DNA of 58,286 nucleotides from Phycisphaera sp. (GCA_028285385.1 JANQPR010000095.1:1-58286), one strand, 5' to 3'; positions 1 to 7,692 are shown, numbered from the stretch's first letter. Notes: generated by a model not told the origin, from the letters alone. Numbers and translations: made by a program.

Positions 1-525
1 GACCAGCCGGCGCGCGGCGGTCGAGTCGTCGATCAGCAGCACCCGGCCGCGCAGCCGAACGATCGGCTTGGTCCGCGTCGAGGTGCGCGGGCCGGCCTCG
101 TCGTCCGCGATACCGTCCAGGAACCCGTCGAGGTCAAAGAGAGAGTCGAACACCATACCGACGTCGTGGACGCCGCTGGTGACGTACTCGCAGTGCTTGG
201 TTGTGCCCGTGACGCTGTGCTGCTCGCCCTGCGGGGTCTGAAACGTCGCGACACACTTCGAGCCCGGGTGAACGAACGCGCCGTGCAGGAAACCGAGCCC
301 ACCCTCCGACAAGTTCCGGCAGCGGACCGCGAAAACGGCTTCGGTCCCGCCGACCTGCTTGATCCGGACGGTGAGCTTGATGTTCTCGGGCAACGCGACA
401 CGCTCGTGCCGGCGGCGGTCGACGTGGCCACTCGATGTGGCGGCCGCGTCCAGTTGTTTGATGATCTGCGCCTGCTGATGGTCGCTGACGCGGATCGTGC
501 TGACCGCCGGTCGATCGGTGTTCAT
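1..525 (-). CDS. PilZ domain - response regulator receiver protein (C-terminus off the left edge)
   Basis: The reading frame starts at an ATG on the minus strand (position 525) and runs off the left edge without a stop, giving 175 visible residues. Residues about 37-130 look like a PilZ domain, which normally binds cyclic di-GMP: there is an RRHERVALP motif (the RxxxR half) followed by NLSEGGLGF (the [D/N]xSxxG half). The last visible residues, RGRVLLIDDSTAARRLV, match the start of a CheY-like receiver domain with its acidic pair. The protein therefore probably links cyclic di-GMP sensing to a phosphorelay. It is divergent from ispG, with 125 bases between the starts. The rest of the receiver domain and anything after it cannot be seen. 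Confidence 0.75.
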   Translation of the reverse strand, partial: MNTDRPAVSTIRVSDHQQAQIIKQLDAAATSSGHVDRRRHERVALPENIKLTVRIKQVGGTEAVFAVRCRNLSEGGLGFLHGAFVHPGSKCVATFQTPQGEQHSVTGTTKHCEYVTSGVHDVGMVFDSLFDLDGFLDGIADDEAGPRTSTRTKPIVRLRGRVLLIDDSTAARRLV

Positions 526-650
526 GCCGTGAACCGAACCCTCTCCCCCCCAAGTCAAGCCCCAATCGTCAAACCCGAAGACGCATGCAGCGGGATCGGC
601 CCTATCGCCGGCGGTTTCCAGCCCGATTGGGCGCGTCCTAAGATGCGGCC

Positions 651-1952
651 ATGATTCCGACCGTTACAAGACGCACAACCCGCCAAGTCGTCGTCGGTGA
701 CGACCGCACCGGCCGGGTCCGTATCGGCGGGGATGCCCCGGTCTCCGTGCAGACGATGACCGCGGGTTACACCTACGAGGTGGACGCCTGCGTGGCCGAG
801 ATCAACCGCCTGGCCGCCGCGGGGGCGGACCTGGTCCGCGTCGCTGTCCCCAACCGCAAGGACACCGAGGCCCTCAAGGAGATCATCCCGCAGGTCTCGG
901 TCCCGGTCGTGGCGGACGTGCACTTCCACTTCGGCCGGGCGCTGGAGGCGGTCGACGCGGGCATCCACAAGATCCGCCTCAACCCCGGCAACATCCAGGA
1001 TCGCAAGCACGTCGAGGAGGTCATCGCCGCCTGCAAGGAAAAGGAACTGCCCATCCGGGTCGGGGTCAACGAGGGAAGCATCGTCGAGCGCAAGGACAAG
1101 CAGAAGCGGATGAAAGAACTCGGCGGCGTCTTCTCCGACCACCGGCACGGCCACTTCCTCGCGATCATGCTCGCAAAACTCGAAGAGTACCTCGACATCT
1201 TCTACGAGAACGATTTCTTCGACATCGTCATTAGCGCCAAGTCGCCCGACCCGACGCTGGTGATCGACGCGTACACCGAGATCAGCAAGCGCTTCGACCA
1301 CCCGCTGCACCTCGGGGTCACCCACGCCGGCCCGCGCGAGACCGGGAGCATCCGCAGCGTCGTCCCGCTGGGCCACCTGCTCGCGTCCGGCATCGGCGAC
1401 ACGGTGCGCATCAGCTACGCGAACGACCCGGTCTACGAAGTCGAAGACGCGCTCGAGATGCTCTACGTGCTCAGGCTGCGTGATCGCAAGGGCGTGGACC
1501 TGATCGCCTGCCCGACCTGCGGCCGAATCGAAGTCGACCTGTTCACGCTGGTGCAGGACGTGCGGAAAACGCTCGCCGATGAGATCGAGCTGCCGATCAA
1601 GGTCGCGGTCATGGGCTGCATCGTGAACGGCCCGGGCGAGGCCGAGGGAGCGGACGTCGCGGTGTTCGCCGGCAAGCAGCGCGGGATCATCTACGTGCAG
1701 GGTGAGAAGGTCGCGACCGTGCCCGAGGCCGAGATCCTCGATGCGCTGCTCGCCGAGTGCAGGGCGTTCGAAGCCAAGGTCAACGCCGGCGAGGCCAAGC
1801 TCGGCGAGAAAGTGGTCGAGATCGTCCCGCCCGACCCGATCGGCGAGTTAGGCAGCGGCATGGCAAGGATCGTCGCCGGGGACACCGAACGCGTGGGCGG
1901 TGGGGGGGTGACGCCGCTGACCGTAGAAGGGCATCCAGGCGGACGGTCCTGA
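651..1952 (+). CDS. ispG: 4-hydroxy-3-methylbut-2-en-1-yl diphosphate synthase (IspG/GcpE)
   Basis: 433 residues. IspG converts 2-C-methyl-D-erythritol 2,4-cyclodiphosphate to HMBPP in the cytosolic MEP isoprenoid pathway and needs a [4Fe-4S] cluster. The N-terminal TIM-barrel part has the family pattern VSVQTMT...DLVRVAVP, then VVADVHFHF and IRLNPGNI. The cluster ligands are visible as CPTCGR (C287, C290) and GCIVNGPGE (C323, with E330 as the fourth ligand in known family structures). The length fits the short bacterial form without the large plant-type insert. No other MEP gene is adjacent. The start at 651 has no strong ribosome binding site, but no better in-frame start precedes the conserved region. 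Confidence 0.95.
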   Translation: MIPTVTRRTTRQVVVGDDRTGRVRIGGDAPVSVQTMTAGYTYEVDACVAEINRLAAAGADLVRVAVPNRKDTEALKEIIPQVSVPVVADVHFHFGRALEAVDAGIHKIRLNPGNIQDRKHVEEVIAACKEKELPIRVGVNEGSIVERKDKQKRMKELGGVFSDHRHGHFLAIMLAKLEEYLDIFYENDFFDIVISAKSPDPTLVIDAYTEISKRFDHPLHLGVTHAGPRETGSIRSVVPLGHLLASGIGDTVRISYANDPVYEVEDALEMLYVLRLRDRKGVDLIACPTCGRIEVDLFTLVQDVRKTLADEIELPIKVAVMGCIVNGPGEAEGADVAVFAGKQRGIIYVQGEKVATVPEAEILDALLAECRAFEAKVNAGEAKLGEKVVEIVPPDPIGELGSGMARIVAGDTERVGGGGVTPLTVEGHPGGRS

Positions 1953-2073
1953 GCGAACAGAGCCGGGTTTCACCTGTTTCTCACGCCGATCGCCCGATTT
2001 CCCGTTGCCGGCGTCCGGGCCCCGGGGTTAGGCTGTCTGCCTGCATCTGACGTCACCCCGGAGGATCCGACCC

Positions 2074-3300
2074 ATGGCCGCACGCCCGTCCGCTTGCCGT
2101 CTCGCCGTCGTGCCCGCGTCGCTACTGCTCTCGACCGCGGTGCCGGCCGGGGCGATCAACATCGTCCTGGACTACACCTACGACACGCAGAACTTCTTCG
2201 GCGCAGGCAACCCGGACGGCGCCGCCGCCGGTGCGCAGGCGAAAGCCGCGCTCGAGGCCGCCGCGCAGTACTTCACGGACCTGCTCGAAGACGAGTTCAC
2301 GGCGATCATGAACCCGCCGCAGTACAACAGCCAGGCCTTCAACGGCCAGGTCACCTGGGACTGGAGCCGCAACTTCACGCACCCCGGCACCGGTGGCACC
2401 GCCACCGAGTCCGGGCCGATCGCCGCCAACGAGTACCGCGTCTACGCCGGTGGCCGCAGCCTGACCGGCAACACGCTCGGCCGCGGCGGGCCCGGCGGCT
2501 TCAGCTGGAGCAGCAGCCCCTCCGGCGGGTTCACCCAGCAGGAGATCAACGAGATCCAAGCCATCACGGACCAGTTCGAGTCCGACGTCGAAACCCGGGG
2601 CCAGGGCACCGGCTGGTCCCGGTGGGGCGGCTCCATCACCTTCGACAACGACAGCTCCCCCGACTGGCACTACGACCACACGACCGAGCCCACCGGCTTC
2701 AACACCGACGACTTCTTCTCCGTCGCCCTCCACGAGCTCGGCCACGCGCTGGGCATGGGCACCTCAAGTCAGTGGAACGGCTTCCTCTCCGGCGGGAACT
2801 TCACCGGCGCCAACGCTGTCGCCTCCTTCGGCGGGCCCGTCCCGGCCGACACCGGGCACTGGGACGAGGGCGTCACCAGCGTCGTCTACGGCACCAGTAC
2901 CAGCCAGGAAGCCGCGATGGACCCGACGCTCCTTGGCGGCACCCGCAAGCTCTGGACCGACCTCGACGCCGCCGCGATGCGCGACCTCGGCTGGGAAGTC
3001 GCAGCCGCCATGGTCGGCGGCGTCACCGGCGACTACGACGACTCCGGCCAGGTCGAACAAGGTGACCTCGACATCGTCCTCCAGAACTGGGGCACCGGCA
3101 CCTTCACCGGCAACGAGTCGAACCTCGTCGGCGGCGGCCCGTTCGACGGCACCGTCGACCAGAACGAGCTCGACGGCGTGCTCCAGAACTGGGGCTCGAC
3201 CAGCGCCCCGGACTTCGCCGGCGCTGCCGTTCCCGAACCGGCCTCCGCCGGGGCATTGGCAGCTCTGGCCGCCGGCCTCTTGGCCCGTCGCCGGAAGTGA
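2074..3300 (+). CDS. Secreted metalloprotease-like protein with dockerin-like repeat and PEP-CTERM anchor
   Basis: 408 residues, with a ggagg ribosome binding site just upstream. A Sec signal peptide (about residues 1-27, ending near VPAGA) is followed by a domain with the zinc-protease motif HELGHALGMG (H220, E221, H224). The third metzincin histidine expected in HExxHxxGxxH is a threonine here, but a GHW motif follows at H262 and may supply the ligand, as in other PEP-CTERM-associated protease families. Residues about 318-375 carry two dockerin-like calcium loops (GDYDDSGQVEQGDLD... and DGTVDQNELD...NWG). The C-terminus is a PEP-CTERM signal: VPEPAS, a hydrophobic helix, then RRRK. Export and exosortase-dependent surface sorting are inferred. 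Protease activity is untested. Confidence 0.8.
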   Translation: MAARPSACRLAVVPASLLLSTAVPAGAINIVLDYTYDTQNFFGAGNPDGAAAGAQAKAALEAAAQYFTDLLEDEFTAIMNPPQYNSQAFNGQVTWDWSRNFTHPGTGGTATESGPIAANEYRVYAGGRSLTGNTLGRGGPGGFSWSSSPSGGFTQQEINEIQAITDQFESDVETRGQGTGWSRWGGSITFDNDSSPDWHYDHTTEPTGFNTDDFFSVALHELGHALGMGTSSQWNGFLSGGNFTGANAVASFGGPVPADTGHWDEGVTSVVYGTSTSQEAAMDPTLLGGTRKLWTDLDAAAMRDLGWEVAAAMVGGVTGDYDDSGQVEQGDLDIVLQNWGTGTFTGNESNLVGGGPFDGTVDQNELDGVLQNWGSTSAPDFAGAAVPEPASAGALAALAAGLLARRRK

Positions 3301-3348
3301 CCGCCGGGTCTCGCCTTAGTTTGAGTCGTAAGATTTCGTGCGTCGTCG

Positions 3349-3600
3349 GCCTCACGACCGGGAGCGCGACTCGGCTCTACATCGTGCGTGGTCCGCGTCA
3401 TCGACCCGCTTCAGGTGTCGGCGGCCGTCGCGGCCGTGCCGACGGAGATCGAGTTGGCACGGAAGTACCCGGCGTGGTCACCCGACGCGATCGACGAGTA
3501 CCGATCGCATCTCATTGCAGAAGCCATCGAACATGGCCGGTGAAGGTAGGGCCGTGACCGGCCCGCGCGACGGGTCGGGTTGAGATCAGCCAGGCCGCGG
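3349..3600 (+). repeat. Copy A of the secretin 3'-end repeat (diverged)
   Basis: This stretch matches the last ~200 bases of the phage secretin gene plus the bases behind it (copy C, 14390-14682). It is clearly more diverged than copy B: it has a 4-base insertion near 3387 that breaks the secretin reading frame, and a shortened post-stop segment. The encoded C-terminus (…HLI-EAIE-GR stop) is still recognisable at about 3510-3543. The hairpin of copies B and C is degraded here. It marks the oldest visible remnant of a related inovirus unit, immediately left of the DUF4062 gene. The 383 bases between 3301 and 3683 hold nothing else I can recognise. Confidence 0.75.
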
Positions 3601-3683
3601 TCTCAAACCCTACGTGTTCTGTAGAGTTGGGTAGCATCTCCCAAGAATGGCGAGATGAGCCCAGCTATTGAATGGAGCAGGTG

Positions 3684-4715
3684 ATGGTTCCGTCTGTGTT
3701 TATTAGTTCGACCATCGCAGACCTTCATTATCTTCGTGATGGAGTGCGTGATGCGATCGTAGAGCTCAGTTACCGACCGGTGATGAGTGAACACGCCGAA
3801 GTGGGATACATCAACCCGACCACCGCGGCGGATTCGTGTTATCGATCCGTGAGTCAGTGTCATTTGATGGTGCTTATCATCGGACGGAGGTATGGGACGG
3901 TCGGCGACGATGGGGTTAGCGTCACGCATCGCGAGTACCGGGCGGCTAGGGCAAAGGGCATACCGATGATCACGTTCGTGGAGCCGCAGCTGCTGTCGTT
4001 TCACGAGGTTTTTGCAGTCGATCCAGATGCAAAAGTTTGGGAAAGATTTGAGGGGTTGGATAATGCCAAGATGACGTTTGCGCTGTTGACGGAGGTGCAA
4101 CGATCGGAGACATACAATGCGATGATTCCATTTGCGTCGGTTGACGATGCGAAGAAAAAGCTAAAGCTTCAAATTGCGGATTTTGTCGGGGAGCGGCTGG
4201 CGACCGGCGCTGACGGTCTCAACGAGGAGATTCGGGACGTTCTCGCGGAAGTCAAGACGATCCGGAACTTGCTGTCAGAAGAGCAAAAAAAACGCGAGCC
4301 GGCGTCGGGCGACTTGAGCACTCGGTATCTTGTGGCAGCACGTTTTTTGCTTAGCAAGCGAGCTGAACTGTACCGGGACTTCCTTGAAGCCGTGTTTCGG
4401 AGTTTTGATGTGGCGCTGGGTCATGTGGCAAACGGCGGTAGCCTAAAGGGTTTGACTGAAGAAGCGGGTTGCAACCTGATCGTCACTGATGACATCCCCC
4501 TCATGGGGGAGGTATTGGATGAGGCGGCGTTCAAAGAGAAGGAACCGCCTAAGGTTCTAGGTTGGTACTCGGGAACCCACTACCCTTATGGGTTGGGGCA
4601 TATAAAGTGGACCTTGTGGAGCGACGGGTCGTTATACATAGGTACTAATGCGTTCGAAAAGTTCAGTGACATGCAACGAGAAATACACCGCGCGTGTTTC
4701 CCAAGCCGATCTTGA
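3684..4715 (+). CDS. DUF4062 domain protein (phage-associated cargo gene)
   Basis: 343 residues from the ATG at 3684, preferred over the ATG at 3672 because ggag lies six bases upstream. Residues about 1-100 match the DUF4062 pattern: VPSVFISSTIADL, a cysteine region, LMVLIIGRRYG, then SVTHREYRAARAKGIPMITFVE. DUF4062 is a TIR/SIR2-like Rossmann-type fold often found at the N-terminus of NTPase, signalling or defence proteins. The remaining ~240 residues include a short helical stretch (about 175-205) and a C-terminal region with no recognised family. The base composition is visibly more AT-rich than that of the host genes. The gene stops six bases before copy B of the secretin repeat, so it sits in the slot following secretin copy A. 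Function is unknown; a role in defence or superinfection exclusion is only inferred from family and position. Confidence 0.75.
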   Translation: MVPSVFISSTIADLHYLRDGVRDAIVELSYRPVMSEHAEVGYINPTTAADSCYRSVSQCHLMVLIIGRRYGTVGDDGVSVTHREYRAARAKGIPMITFVEPQLLSFHEVFAVDPDAKVWERFEGLDNAKMTFALLTEVQRSETYNAMIPFASVDDAKKKLKLQIADFVGERLATGADGLNEEIRDVLAEVKTIRNLLSEEQKKREPASGDLSTRYLVAARFLLSKRAELYRDFLEAVFRSFDVALGHVANGGSLKGLTEEAGCNLIVTDDIPLMGEVLDEAAFKEKEPPKVLGWYSGTHYPYGLGHIKWTLWSDGSLYIGTNAFEKFSDMQREIHRACFPSRS

Positions 4716-4720
4716 CTCGT

Positions 4721-5013
4721 CTACACGGCCGACCGCCACGACCGCAGCGCCACGCGGCTCTACATCGTCGTTCGCATGATCGACCCGCTGCAGGTGTCGG
4801 CGGCCGTCGCGGCCGTCCCGACCGAGATCGAACTGGCCCGCAAGTACCCGGCGTGGTCACCCGACGCGATCGACGAGTACCGATCGCACCTCATCGGCCA
4901 GGCCATCGAACAGGGCCGGTGAACGGAGCCGGGACATCCCGCCGGCCGTGCCGGTGGGTGCCCGGCGACCGGCCCGCGACGGCCCGGGTTGAGATCAACC
5001 CGGCCGCGGGCCG
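4721..5013 (+). repeat. Copy B of the secretin 3'-end repeat
   Basis: 293 bases that align without gaps to copy C (14390-14682) with only scattered substitutions. About 200 bases encode the last ~65 residues of the secretin in an intact frame (TADRHDRSATRLYIVVRMID... ending EAIEQGR, stop at 4920-4922). The rest is the conserved segment behind the gene, ending in a GC hairpin (ccgggttga - ga - tcaacccgg). There is no secretin upstream of it, so it is a truncated gene end left from a second inovirus unit. It borders the DUF4062 gene on one side and the RelA/SpoT-like gene on the other. Confidence 0.88.
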
Positions 5014-5079
5014 TCGTAGTAGGCCCTCGTTCAATCTGAACTGGAAAGTTGCACTGATGAGGATTACGCTGCCTTCGCA

Positions 5080-6114
5080 ATGGCAGACCTTAATGAAACG
5101 CTTCGAAATGAATACGTGACTAATGAGGCTCTGGCTAAAGACTTCGCGGTCGCAATAGCCGATCAGATTCAACATTTGCTTGATGAAGAAGGCCTACGGC
5201 TCGGCGTCCCAGTTCAGACTCGAGTAAAAAGCTGGAGTTCGATCGCCAAGAAACTCGAACGCAAGGCGATGTCTTTGGAGCACATTAAAGACCTGAGCGA
5301 TTTGGTTGGCGTTCGACTGATTTTCTTGTTCTCACGCGATGTCGAGAAGACGTGTCATCTTGTTTCGAAGTCATTTAAGTTGATTGAACAAGAGAATACG
5401 ATGGGTCGATTGCGTGAAGATCAGTTTGGCTACCAATCACTTCACTTGACTGTTCAGACGCCGTCAGCGTGGTTGAGAATTCCTTCGCTCAAGAGATTCG
5501 CAGGGTGGAGGGCGGAGGTGCAGATTCGTACGTTGGCACAACACATATGGGCAGATGCGTCACATCGACTTCAATACAAGAACGAAACCGGCGTTCCTTT
5601 GCCAGTTTTGCGGTCCATTTATCGTCTCTCGGCGTTACTCGAAATTGCCGACCTCGAGTTGGAAAGGGTGCTTGGCACACGTGAGGTTTACTTGCAGCAG
5701 GAAGATGACCTCCCGGCTGACGAGCCACTAAACGTCGACGCTGTAAGGATGGTTATTTCGCGAAGCTGGCCAATCGAATACCAGATGAACAATGATGACG
5801 ATAACTACGCAAGCCTACTCGAAGAGCTGCTGCACTTCGACATCAATACGGTCGCAGAGTTGCGGACACTCGTTAGTGATGGCAAAGACGCAGCGATCGC
5901 AAGAGACCAGGAGCTGGTCGCCCGGTGCCGAGATGGGAAACCAAACTGGTACGAGGGTGGAGCAGACGATTGGGATCGCGTCGTTCAAACTGGTCGACTT
6001 TACAATCAAATTGGCCTAACACGGCATGCCATATCGCATCGCGTAGGCAAGGAGAAATTCGAGGACTACTTGCAAGAGAAAGCACTCATGCAGGAGACCG
6101 CGGGTGATTCGTGA
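5080..6114 (+). CDS. RelA/SpoT-type nucleotide synthetase domain protein (phage-associated cargo gene)
   Basis: 344 residues. Residues about 35-200 match the RelA_SpoT catalytic domain: RVKSWSSIAKKLERK (R48, K50, S51), DLSDLVGVRLIF, GYQSLHLTV (G117-H122) and AEVQIRTLAQHIWAD (E146, Q148). These include the known substrate and magnesium-binding positions, so the domain looks catalytically intact. There is no HD hydrolase, TGS or ACT domain. This makes it a small alarmone synthetase-like protein; relatives act in stress signalling, as toxins (toxSAS) or as phage sensors (CapRel). The last ~145 residues are acidic and have no recognised family. No antitoxin-like neighbour is visible. The gene is AT-richer than the host genes, follows secretin repeat copy B, and its 3' end overlaps the convergent DUF2726 remnant by 29 bases. 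Confidence 0.85.
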   Translation: MADLNETLRNEYVTNEALAKDFAVAIADQIQHLLDEEGLRLGVPVQTRVKSWSSIAKKLERKAMSLEHIKDLSDLVGVRLIFLFSRDVEKTCHLVSKSFKLIEQENTMGRLREDQFGYQSLHLTVQTPSAWLRIPSLKRFAGWRAEVQIRTLAQHIWADASHRLQYKNETGVPLPVLRSIYRLSALLEIADLELERVLGTREVYLQQEDDLPADEPLNVDAVRMVISRSWPIEYQMNNDDDNYASLLEELLHFDINTVAELRTLVSDGKDAAIARDQELVARCRDGKPNWYEGGADDWDRVVQTGRLYNQIGLTRHAISHRVGKEKFEDYLQEKALMQETAGDS

Positions 6115-6594
6115 CTGCAGCGATGATGGGCTCGAAGTTGTAATCGCGTGAAGGTAAAATGCGAAGAAGTCTCAATCCAACGGAAAGGCATGCATCATTT
6201 TTGTATTGATCGGATCGTTTGGCTTTTGATGTTTTGTGTGATGTGTCGTCGAGTTCAATCGCACACAACGGTTCAAGGCCGGGCCATTGGACGATGACGA
6301 AATCGAAGTGTCGAGACTTCATCCGGCTCCGCGCGGCTTGACGCTCCTTCCAACTGCCCGAACGGCCGACGCGGATCACGTCTTCCATCCGGACCATGGC
6401 CATGACGACGAAGGGCTTCCCTCGGAGGGCTTCGACGAGCTGCTGGTAGAACCCCAGTTCGGTTGTCGTGAGCAGGCTCGTGCGGGCATAGAGATCGTCC
6501 GTGAGAGCCGCAACCTTCGGCTTGGGCTTGGGCGTAATGGATGCACCGCACCCGGAACGGGTGGTTTGCCGAATAGACGCTGGAGCAGACCCAT
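6086..6594 (-). pseudogene. DUF2726 gene, copy 1, frameshifted near its start
   Basis: This is the counterpart of the intact copy at 16006-16464. The start MGLLQRLFGKPP at 6594 matches MGLLDLIFGKPK of copy 2. After about 18 codons that frame diverges, and the conserved body (DDLYARTSLLTTTELGFYQQL... then FDFVI...CAIELDDTSH) continues in another frame from about 6530 down to the stop at 6086. No start codon exists in the body frame before internal methionines. A one-base indel is the simplest explanation; a sequencing error cannot be excluded. The DUF2726 body has the D...ExD pattern of a PD-(D/E)XK-like nuclease fold. Its 3' end overlaps the RelA/SpoT-like gene. Confidence 0.65.
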
Positions 6595-6653
6595 GCGATT
6601 CCCCGGGGGTAACACAACGAGTGCGACGACGCCGGAAGCTAACGCCTCTGCAC

Positions 6654-6863
6654 ATGCCGTGCTGTGCGTGGTGCCTGCGGTGGTTCAGCCCGACTAGGCC
6701 CGGGCATGTGTTTTGTACGCCGCGGTGCCGCCAGCGATCGTGACAGGCCGGGAGAGCCCGATACGGCGTAACGCGGGTTGTGATGCCCACGACAGCCGAA
6801 ATCCTCAAAAAAACTTTCGGCGAGGCCTACGCCCGTAAGTGTTTGCGACACCGAGGATTCTGA
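6654..6863 (+). pseudogene. Small zinc-ribbon gene, copy 1, with an internal stop
   Basis: Copy 1 of the gene at 16517-16732. It begins MPCCAWCLRWFSPT and keeps the four cysteines (CxxC, then CxxxC), but the tryptophan codon that follows CRQQS in copy 2 is TGA here (6741-6743). Behind the stop the same frame continues with RARYGVTRVVMPTTAE and ends LRHRGF at 6861-6863, closely matching copy 2. So it is either a nonsense-mutated pseudogene or a 29-residue truncated zinc ribbon. It is divergent from the DUF2726 remnant, as in copy 2. Confidence 0.65.
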
Positions 6864-6865
6864 AA

Positions 6866-6893
6866 AGGTCTGATAATGCATGTTCGTAAAGAG
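6866..6893. other. dif-like Xer recombination site, left boundary of the inovirus unit
   Basis: The 11-base left arm aggtctgataa is identical to that of the site at 16737-16764. It is followed by a six-base centre (tgcatg) and a right arm ttcgtaaagag that differs from the other site. The layout (11-6-11, inner ATAA...TT) resembles XerC and XerD arms of bacterial dif. It lies directly behind the zinc-ribbon copy 1 and in front of the phage replication genes. If the reading is right, this is a hybrid junction made by phage integration. It is called by eye from dif sequences of other phyla. Confidence 0.5.
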
Positions 6894-7195
6894 TTAGGGT
6901 TGCAACGCCTATAGCGGTCGTTAGGCTTGCCCTCGTGCCCCGTTGCACCGGAGCACAAAAAGATGAGCCGCCCTGTTGCACCAGGACGGCTCGTGCCAGT
7001 CACCCGCCAGGTTAGGGACACGGATGACCGACAGCATCAGGGTACCACGGACGTCGCACGCCGCCCACAGTGGCCGCGTGCTTTTTCGTGGTTCCGGGCT
7101 GTTTCTCCGGCTCAGCGGCGGGCCTGGCGGGGTCGCCCGCTACCCCCGGCGGTCGATCCTTTCGGGCAATTCCGCCCGGTTAGGAGCCGTCGATC
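6894..7195. other. Phage intergenic region, candidate replication origin
   Basis: About 300 bases without a convincing gene, between the left dif-like site and the first phage gene. It holds the strong inverted repeat at 6965-6992 and a second small hairpin near 7164-7179 (cgggc...gcccg) just before the ribosome binding site of the next gene. Filamentous phage genomes carry their rolling-circle origin and packaging hairpin in such an intergenic region, so these functions are inferred from position. No nick site motif for the Rep was identified. Confidence 0.4.
6965..6992. repeat. Inverted repeat (11-base stem) in the phage intergenic region
   Basis: The arms gagccgccctg and caggacggctc pair over 11 positions with one G-T wobble around a six-base loop. 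On the minus strand the hairpin is followed, after two bases, by a run of T, so it could be a leftward terminator. On the plus strand there is no T-run. As the phage intergenic region is expected to hold a packaging signal and origin hairpins, either role is possible. Confidence 0.5.
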
Positions 7196-7471
7196 ATGTC
7201 AGATCGCGATAACGAAGGCCGGTACGCCGGTGTCATTTCCCACGTCGAGGTGCCCCGGGAGAACAACGGTCGCCCGCCGTCCGGGAACTTCGTAACGGTC
7301 GCCCGCATGGGCGAGTCGTTGAAGTTCTACATGCCCAAGAGCCTCGTTGCGACCCCGGCCATCGGGCAGGAGGTCGAGGTCACGTACCGACTGGTGCCCC
7401 GGGACAACAACGGCTGGCCGAAGTCGAAGGTCGTCGCCGTCCTCGTCGCGGAAGCCGCGGGCAAGAAGTGA
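7196..7471 (+). CDS. Small putative ssDNA-binding protein (inovirus pV-like)
   Basis: 91 residues; aggag lies nine bases before the ATG. The sequence has two similar charged turns (PRENNGRPPSG and PRDNNGWPKSK) separated by beta-rich segments, as expected of a small OB-fold protein, and no membrane segment. Filamentous phages encode a small ssDNA-binding protein next to the replication initiator, and this is the first gene of the phage transcription unit, ahead of Rep. The assignment is by size, composition and position; I do not recognise the family itself. The next gene starts inside its stop codon (gtga). Confidence 0.5.
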   Translation: MSDRDNEGRYAGVISHVEVPRENNGRPPSGNFVTVARMGESLKFYMPKSLVATPAIGQEVEVTYRLVPRDNNGWPKSKVVAVLVAEAAGKK

Positions 7472-7692
7472 CGACGATCCCCCCGCCTTATCGCGTCGTG
7501 CCCGAACGCGGCGTCCGTGGCGGTTTCGCCATCGTGGACGCGACGGGTCGTTCGGTGTTCGCTGGGTCGTTGGCGAAGTGGTTCGCCGACGAGATCTGCA
7601 AACAACTCAACGCGACAGCCCGGTCGTTCTACGCCACGGGTCACCGGCAGGGCGTCGCCGAGACGCAACAGATGGAGCTGTTCGCCGCCTGA
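7468..7692 (+). CDS. Small phage protein of unknown function
   Basis: 74 residues from a GTG that overlaps the previous stop by four bases (gtga), the usual sign of translational coupling. It is a soluble protein with a short beta-rich N-terminus (YRVVPERG, GGFAIVDATG) followed by a helical part ending QMELFAA. No family is recognised. It precedes a terminator and the rep gene, so a role in phage DNA replication or its control is plausible but unproven. Confidence 0.6.
   Translation: MTTIPPPYRVVPERGVRGGFAIVDATGRSVFAGSLAKWFADEICKQLNATARSFYATGHRQGVAETQQMELFAA

Larger units (their letters stand above)
3349..6865. mobile_element. Remnants of two further inovirus units carrying cargo genes
   Basis: Secretin end copy A with the DUF4062 gene, then secretin end copy B with the RelA/SpoT-like gene and a decayed DUF2726/zinc-ribbon pair. 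The order secretin end - cargo - DUF2726 - zinc ribbon - dif-like site repeats that of the complete unit. The replication and structural genes of these units are missing, presumably by deletion or recombination between units. No dif-like site was found at the left end near 3301-3348. Confidence 0.65.

Noticed and set aside
3301-3348. A left-end dif-like site for the whole array
   Set aside because: The sequence near ttgagtcgtaagatttcgtg has only a loose resemblance and the wrong spacing for 11-6-11 arms.
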